From Candidatus Peribacteria bacterium (GTDB taxonomy: Bacteria; Patescibacteriota; Gracilibacteria; UBA1369; LOWO2-01-FULL-3): a stretch of 7,195 nucleotides of DNA. Shown one piece after another: positions 1-4,756 of this stretch (position 1 is the first letter of the stretch; each line of letters opens with the position of its first letter). Under the pieces are notes generated by a model that saw only the letters and a program-made list of their open reading frames with translations, did not search any database and was not told where the DNA came from. The stretch covers positions 1 through 7,195 of the forward strand of contig CALRHQ010000043.1 of assembly GCA_943359415.1 (NCBI GenBank), written 5' to 3'. The translations under genes and the position numbers were made by a program.

Positions 1-2
1 CT

Positions 3-437
3 GAATTTATCAGATACCAAAGAGGACTGATATGGAAAATTGTCGTCGCAGTAGTCGCAGCATCTTTAGTCGTTTTCGGATATTTCTACGATGCTTGGAC
101 ATTTTCATTAGCGGTAATTGTATTCGCGATTGTATATGCATTCGTAAATAGAAAAGAGCCAAAAGAAATAAAAGTTGTGGTCTCAGAAATCGGAATCAAA
201 GCCGGATATAGAAAATATCCATACAGTTTGATAAAAGATTTTTGCATAGTTTATGAACCACCATATGGTTCAGAACTTCACATGCGGGTTTCGAATGATA
301 TTGCTCACGAAATAGTGATTCAATTATGGGGACAACACCCTGCGGAGTTAAGGAATTATTTATTGAAACATATACAAGAAAAACCTGATCACAAAGAACC
401 ACTTTCTGATGCGCTTTTAAGATTATTTAAAATTTAA
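3..437 (+). CDS. Two-TM membrane protein with PH-like C-terminal domain (5' partial)
   Basis: The reading frame is open from the left edge to a TAA at 435-437 and shows 144 residues; the true start lies upstream. Residues about 9-28 and 31-48 are two hydrophobic helices separated by a short Tyr/Asp turn. They are followed by a basic NRKEPKE stretch, which suggests the C-terminal part is cytoplasmic. Residues about 53-144 alternate short beta-like strands (IKVVVSEIGIKAG, FCIVYEPP, ELHMRVS, HEIVIQLW) and end in an amphipathic helix (PAELRNYLLKHIQE) and an LLRLFKI tail. That order of strands then helix fits a PH-like fold. Small proteins of this plan are, to my recollection, common in Patescibacteria and sit beside type IV secretion genes (possibly the DUF5673 group). 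The GTG at 177 is not the start, because the upstream frame encodes the membrane helices. It probably acts as a membrane-anchored accessory protein; its function is unknown. The coding call is firm, the fold call moderate. Confidence 0.8.
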   Translation, partial: EFIRYQRGLIWKIVVAVVAASLVVFGYFYDAWTFSLAVIVFAIVYAFVNRKEPKEIKVVVSEIGIKAGYRKYPYSLIKDFCIVYEPPYGSELHMRVSNDIAHEIVIQLWGQHPAELRNYLLKHIQEKPDHKEPLSDALLRLFKI

Positions 438-439
438 AA

Positions 440-2032
440 ATGGCTGATAGTCCAGAAAAATTAGAACCAAAAGCACCTGAAGTTAGAGAAGCTCCAGCAG
501 TGCCAGTTTCTCCAGAAGGAACGGCGACTTCAAGGAAATCTGACACTGTTTTGATTGATGAAGAGGCAGCGAAATCTGATGAAGCAAGACAAGAAGCTGC
601 AAAGGAAGCAGCACTAAAACAAATAAAAGATGCCCTTATTAAAACAGCAGCTGATAGCTTGGATGCAAGAACAGAAACGTCAGGAGATATAGCGGCAGAA
701 ATACTGCTTTTAGACGTTAGCAAAATTGACAGAGAATGGGCTAAGAGAAGACAAGATTTATACGCAAGAGCGGAAAAAGGAGAGCGCATAACATATGCAG
801 ATTTGACGAATTCAACATCTGAAATAGAAAAACAAATGCAGGACAGTGCAGGTATTATAACTGCATATATTTTTGAAATGGCAGGTCGGTCGGTTGATGG
901 AAAACTTTCAGCCGAAGCATTGGCGGAAATGAGAAATAGTGTAAACAGAAGTTCTGTTGCCATGGCAAATTTGGCAATGAAGCAAAACTCTGCGCCAGAG
1001 CTTGTAGAAGCCGTTCAGTTTGCTTTAAAAACAAAAAAAATAGAAAAATCAAAAGCATTCGATACACTTTCAAAAACAATATTTGGAAAATCAGATTTAA
1101 GCTCTTATGCATGGACAGCTCTTTCATTTATGAGTGAAGATTTACAAATTGAATTTGGAAAATTTTACATAGAAAACAATAAATTAAATCCATTAGCTTC
1201 ACAGGGATTTCTAGAAACATGGAGTGTACAGGGAAATATAAGCGTAGAAACTATGAGGAAAATTCTTGAAAATTCAAAAGTGGACACAAAAGAATTTGAA
1301 AAAAAGGTTCAAGAATACGCCAGAAACTGGAAAGCAAAAAATGATTTTGTGAAGTCGGCTGTAGACATGGCAAAACAATCTTATGGCGCAACAAATCAAG
1401 CTACAGATATGATGACACCAACAGGAATTTTGACATTTATGGGTAAATTATGGTCAGTAGGTACGATAGGTATAAATTTGGCTACTGCAGCATTTTATGG
1501 AGGTAAAATAAACAATTTAGGATTTATTACGAAATCATTGGCGGAAAATCCATGGTTTATCACAGGTGCGGGTACATTGGCTGCAATCAAAGCGAAGGAA
1601 GCAGTTGGCAGTGTCGGAGAAGCCTTGAAATCAAAGGATGAAAAAGAAGCACAGTCAACAAAATCAGCTAAACGAGAATTGAAATACTTGATAGCTGGAA
1701 ATCTTGAGGTTGAAGCATTTTTGAAATCAAAGGGAACTTATGATGGATCAAAGAAGTTTTTTGATTATTTACAATATGTTCGTAGAGAAAAAGGAAGTGA
1801 AGACATGCCATTCCCGGAAAAAGAAATGACAAAAAAAGCATTTTCAAACTGGATGAAAACCGCAGTCGTTGAAGCAAAAGGTTCAGAACAAAGCGTTTTT
1901 GCAAATGTGATCACTTCTTTAAACAAAGCCAAAATCACAGATGCTGAATTTTATAGATTGGCAGCTCCATTCGACAAATTAGGGATAGGGGGCATGGCGG
2001 CAGAAAAAAATTATCTAAAAGCAATCGCATAA
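440..2032 (+). CDS. Hypothetical helical protein with central hydrophobic pair, 530 aa
   Basis: The ATG lies 2 bases after the preceding TAA, and the TAA stop overlaps the next ATG by one base, so it is translated within the same operon. I do not recognise the family. Residues 1-35 are Pro/Glu/Ala-rich and probably disordered. Residues 36-75 form a charged Ala/Lys/Glu helix likely to make a coiled coil. Residues 80-315 are predicted mostly helical. Residues about 327-353 (Gly/Thr/Ala-rich, starting TPTGILTFMG) and 371-386 (WFITGAGTLAAIKA) are the only hydrophobic stretches and could be a helical hairpin in the membrane. Residues 410-530 are again helical, with aromatic anchors such as FFDYLQYVRR and FSNWMK. 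The protein has no cysteine and no signal peptide. Its position directly before the VirB6-like gene suggests a lineage-specific secretion component or a substrate carrying its own membrane segment. That role is inference from context only. Confidence 0.88.
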   Translation: MADSPEKLEPKAPEVREAPAVPVSPEGTATSRKSDTVLIDEEAAKSDEARQEAAKEAALKQIKDALIKTAADSLDARTETSGDIAAEILLLDVSKIDREWAKRRQDLYARAEKGERITYADLTNSTSEIEKQMQDSAGIITAYIFEMAGRSVDGKLSAEALAEMRNSVNRSSVAMANLAMKQNSAPELVEAVQFALKTKKIEKSKAFDTLSKTIFGKSDLSSYAWTALSFMSEDLQIEFGKFYIENNKLNPLASQGFLETWSVQGNISVETMRKILENSKVDTKEFEKKVQEYARNWKAKNDFVKSAVDMAKQSYGATNQATDMMTPTGILTFMGKLWSVGTIGINLATAAFYGGKINNLGFITKSLAENPWFITGAGTLAAIKAKEAVGSVGEALKSKDEKEAQSTKSAKRELKYLIAGNLEVEAFLKSKGTYDGSKKFFDYLQYVRREKGSEDMPFPEKEMTKKAFSNWMKTAVVEAKGSEQSVFANVITSLNKAKITDAEFYRLAAPFDKLGIGGMAAEKNYLKAIA

Positions 2033-2034
2033 TG
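2030..2034 (+). promoter_or_regulatory. TAATG stop/start overlap (translational coupling)
   Basis: The TAA of the 530-residue gene (2030-2032) shares its last A with the ATG of the VirB6-like gene (2032-2034). The bases before it contain no purine-rich Shine-Dalgarno motif. Initiation of the downstream gene is therefore most simply explained by coupling to termination of the upstream one. The overlap is seen directly; the coupling is inferred. Confidence 0.6.
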
Positions 2035-2133
2035 CAAAACAAAATTTTACAAAAATTAATCAAAGTACTTTTCACAACATTTATAGCGGTATTTTTGTTT
2101 GGAGGTGGTTTAGTATCACAAAAAGCTTATGCG
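2032..2133 (+). other. Signal peptide region of the VirB6-like protein
   Basis: Codons 1-34 encode a basic N-terminus (three lysines within the first 11 residues), a hydrophobic core (VLFTTFIAVFLFGGGLV) and a polar end with small residues at -3 and -1 (A-Y-A before Ala-Glu-Pro). This fits Sec export with signal peptidase I cleavage, although cleavage after residue 35 is also possible. It would place the following four-cysteine segment outside the cytoplasm. No lipobox cysteine is present at the cleavage site, so it is not a lipoprotein signal. Confidence 0.7.
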
Positions 2134-4749
2134 GCAGAACCTGATCCTAAAGCAGCATCTACGCAGTCAGCAAAGGCTGCCTGTGATACGGCCGGTGGTT
2201 CATTAAATCCGGACAATTCATGTTTCATCGCAGGGGCAAAAGATTGTAGTAAGTTAACAGGATATGAAGAAAAATCACCGGCGGATAATACAGGAATAGT
2301 ATGTCAAAAATCAGTCACAGCATCAGCAGCAAATGCTGAACAAGAAAAAGTACTTAAAGAAAGAATATATTTTATTCTCGCCTTACAAAAATGGTTAAAT
2401 GCTATTATTTGGCCGGTACTTGTTATGATAGGGGATTTGATGAATAACAACATCCTTTTCGGTGCGGGAATGGACGAAAGATTGCGTGAAATATGGATTC
2501 CAGTCAGAAACTTAATAAACTTATTCTTCGTGTTGGCGATGGTTGGAATAGCCATCTACAATATTCTTGGAGTAGGTGATGACAATGATACATATTCAAT
2601 CAAGCAAATCCTTCCAAAAATGATTATCGCCATAATAGCGGTAAACTTTTCATTCTTGGGAATAAAGGTATTTCTGGATGGAATAAATGTACTGACGACC
2701 TCGATTTTTGCTCTGCCTGATCAGGTAAATGACGGACTTGGAAACGTAGCCACTGATGAGGAAACAATAAAAAGATTCTGTTTGGGAACGATGGGAAGAA
2801 CGCTGGAAGAATTGGGACCAACAAACAATGCTGAAATTGGATCAGATTTAGTCACGTACAAAGTTATAGCAAGTAAATTTGTAGACGAAGGAGATATTGA
2901 TGCAGTGACAAAATCTACGTCAAAAGCAGAAGTGGATAAATTAATTTCTGCCCTATATACAACAAATCAGGACAATTTCAAAAAAGCTGTTAAGGAGGAC
3001 GCAACAAATCGTGTCTGTACAAATGATGGAAAATTAACTCCTCGAGGACAAGCATTTCTTAAGACGTATAGTAGCCAAAATGCAGCACTAGCAATGGCTC
3101 TAAATATGTCGAAAATGGTGTTTTATCCGGAAATAGATATTACGACACTTACAGAAGCAAATATTTCAAAATTGTTTACAAATACTATTTTTTCAGCAGC
3201 GATGTATTTGATCTACGTAGTTTCATTTTTGGCACTTTTCGTAGTACTTATGGCTCGTCTTGTAGTGATGTGGCTTGGAGTAGTGGCATCACCGATTATC
3301 ATAGTATCGATGATTTTGCCGGTATTCAAAGAAAAACTTGGCTTCGGAGATCTTGTCGATAAATTCGTTCAAAACGCAATCGCACCAATAATGATAGCAT
3401 TTTCTATGACAATCGGATGGATAATGCTTCGAGCGATACAAACTGTAAATATATTAAGCAGTGAATCAGTAAAAATCGTAAATGGAATCCCAGTCGCGGG
3501 TCTAAACACAATGCAGGATTTGATCGTAGCTTTAGGCACCATAGGAGTGATTTGGATGGCTGTAAGCTTTGCTGCGAATAAATCTATCGCCGAACCTGTT
3601 ACAAAAGCACTATATGGAGGTTTAGGAAAAGTTGGTTCATTTGTCGGAGATGTTGCATGGAAACATACACCTCTTTTCCCAGTTTCAATCCCTGGTAAGG
3701 ATGAGAAGATTATGATGACCCCTGGAATTCTAGGAGATGTTATAGATAGAGCAGAGCGCAAATTCAAAACCAACCAAGAGGACAAAGCACAGATGGTCGC
3801 GGAGGCAATCGGAGTTGGGACTCCGGGAGAAAAACCACTGTCAGCACTAAATAATGCACAAACTAGTAGAGAAGCTCTTGGAATCATGAAAAACAATGAG
3901 TACAAAATAAGAAACGGAGGCAAAGAAGTGGATAAAGAATTAACGAATTTTTTAAATGACTCAAATGGACTACAGTTCAAGAAGGATATTGCACTTAAGA
4001 AGTCTGGAGAAGAACTTCACCGTTTAATAACGGCCTATGAGAAGGAAACAAAAGATGCAGACAAAAAGACAATAAGGGGACAAATAGCAGACCATTTAAA
4101 ATACGAAGGTTCAAAACTAGACACTCAGCTTGAGGCAGGAGAGGCAGGAACAACGCCAAAAGCAGGAACTGCCCCTGCACCATATGCCTTCACAGCAAAC
4201 AGCAAAGTCGGGGGAGCTGATTTAGGCCCAATAGACGCAACAAAGCAAGCAGCCTTAATTAAAGCTCAAACTGATCTGACGAAAGCTTTGACTGACAAAA
4301 AAGACGAAGCGGGGCTAAAACCATTAATTAAACAATTTGCAACTATTGCTGGACAGAAACCATTCGCTGCAGAACTTAGAACCTTTATCACAGATCCGGA
4401 CGCACAAGCACAACTTAAGAAGCTGTTTCCTGAAACTCCAGCTGGCGACGCAAAGCTCAAAAATACAATAGACACCGCAAGCGCAGGCCAAGTTCCGGGA
4501 GCAGCAATACCAAAAGGCGCAGTACCTGAACAAGCCGGAAAACAAGCATCGGAATCAGAAAGGACAGCAAGTGTAGCGCCACTACCACAAGCACCTACAA
4601 GACCAATAAATCCTCTAGAAGCACCATTGGTAGGACAACCAGGACCACGAGGCAGCGAACAGCAATCGGCACAAGTAAAACCACCACAGCCAAATCCAAA
4701 TGAACCTAAAAATCCAAATCCACCTAGCGAACCACGAGCAGAAGTATAA
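2032..4749 (+). CDS. VirB6/TrbL-like type IV secretion membrane protein, 905 aa
   Basis: A polytopic inner-membrane channel component of a type IV secretion or conjugation-like apparatus. Residues 1-34 look like a signal peptide: a basic start, hydrophobic 13-27, then a KAYA|AEP cleavage site. Residues 35-105 are polar, with cysteines at 51, 64, 72 and 91. Probable membrane helices lie near 112-134, 155-179, 192-216, 385-407, 409-431, 449-468 and 492-514. A polar insert (about 230-380, Cys 250 and 329) splits the core. The block MARLVVMWLGVVASPIIIV (407-425), with arginine before a tryptophan and a small-residue/proline turn, is the clearest VirB6/TrbL-like signature. Residues 515-905 are hydrophilic, with charged helices and a proline-rich end, making the protein far longer than classical VirB6 (about 300 residues). 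The ATG overlaps the previous stop. Topology of the central insert is ambiguous: three preceding helices would place it inside, whereas VirB6 has a large periplasmic loop. The family call rests on architecture and the motif, not on a search. Confidence 0.82.
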   Translation: MQNKILQKLIKVLFTTFIAVFLFGGGLVSQKAYAAEPDPKAASTQSAKAACDTAGGSLNPDNSCFIAGAKDCSKLTGYEEKSPADNTGIVCQKSVTASAANAEQEKVLKERIYFILALQKWLNAIIWPVLVMIGDLMNNNILFGAGMDERLREIWIPVRNLINLFFVLAMVGIAIYNILGVGDDNDTYSIKQILPKMIIAIIAVNFSFLGIKVFLDGINVLTTSIFALPDQVNDGLGNVATDEETIKRFCLGTMGRTLEELGPTNNAEIGSDLVTYKVIASKFVDEGDIDAVTKSTSKAEVDKLISALYTTNQDNFKKAVKEDATNRVCTNDGKLTPRGQAFLKTYSSQNAALAMALNMSKMVFYPEIDITTLTEANISKLFTNTIFSAAMYLIYVVSFLALFVVLMARLVVMWLGVVASPIIIVSMILPVFKEKLGFGDLVDKFVQNAIAPIMIAFSMTIGWIMLRAIQTVNILSSESVKIVNGIPVAGLNTMQDLIVALGTIGVIWMAVSFAANKSIAEPVTKALYGGLGKVGSFVGDVAWKHTPLFPVSIPGKDEKIMMTPGILGDVIDRAERKFKTNQEDKAQMVAEAIGVGTPGEKPLSALNNAQTSREALGIMKNNEYKIRNGGKEVDKELTNFLNDSNGLQFKKDIALKKSGEELHRLITAYEKETKDADKKTIRGQIADHLKYEGSKLDTQLEAGEAGTTPKAGTAPAPYAFTANSKVGGADLGPIDATKQAALIKAQTDLTKALTDKKDEAGLKPLIKQFATIAGQKPFAAELRTFITDPDAQAQLKKLFPETPAGDAKLKNTIDTASAGQVPGAAIPKGAVPEQAGKQASESERTASVAPLPQAPTRPINPLEAPLVGQPGPRGSEQQSAQVKPPQPNPNEPKNPNPPSEPRAEV
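4561..4746 (+). other. Proline-rich C-terminal tail of the VirB6-like protein
   Basis: Codons 844-905 are rich in Pro, Ala, Gln, Asn and Glu, with no hydrophobic segment. The end is built of NPN/PNPP-type units. The 10-base string aaatccaaat occurs at 4692-4701 and again at 4710-4719, an 18-base period, so a small in-frame duplication is visible in the DNA. The tail is probably disordered and could be a docking tail for other secretion components or an extended spacer. Its side of the membrane cannot be decided from the sequence alone. Confidence 0.6.
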
Positions 4750-4756
4750 AATATAA

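Noticed and set aside
177..437. A shorter 86-residue gene starting at GTG 177
   Set aside because: The same frame is open upstream to the window edge and encodes two convincing membrane helices, so the GTG is internal to a longer gene.
427..963. Minus-strand open frame of 178 codons, Ser/Ala/Phe-rich
   Set aside because: It is a shadow of the Glu/Lys/Ala-rich N-terminus of the 530-residue protein and overlaps it entirely on the opposite strand.
2318..2338. Short inverted repeat (CAGCAT ... ATGCTG) as a hairpin or terminator
   Set aside because: The stem is only 6 bases inside an Ala/Ser-rich coding stretch with no following T-run.
2992..3013. AAGGAGG followed by GTG at 3011 as an internal translation start
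   Set aside because: The GTG is out of frame with the VirB6-like gene and no substantial plus-strand frame follows it.
3369..3980. Minus-strand open frame of 203 codons
   Set aside because: It is antisense to the conserved membrane core of the VirB6-like protein; its apparent hydrophobicity is the complement of the plus-strand codons.
4745..4756. TATAAA-type string before ATG 4757 as a -10 promoter element
   Set aside because: There is no plausible -35 partner at proper spacing, the gap is only 7 bases, and such strings are expected by chance in AT-rich DNA.
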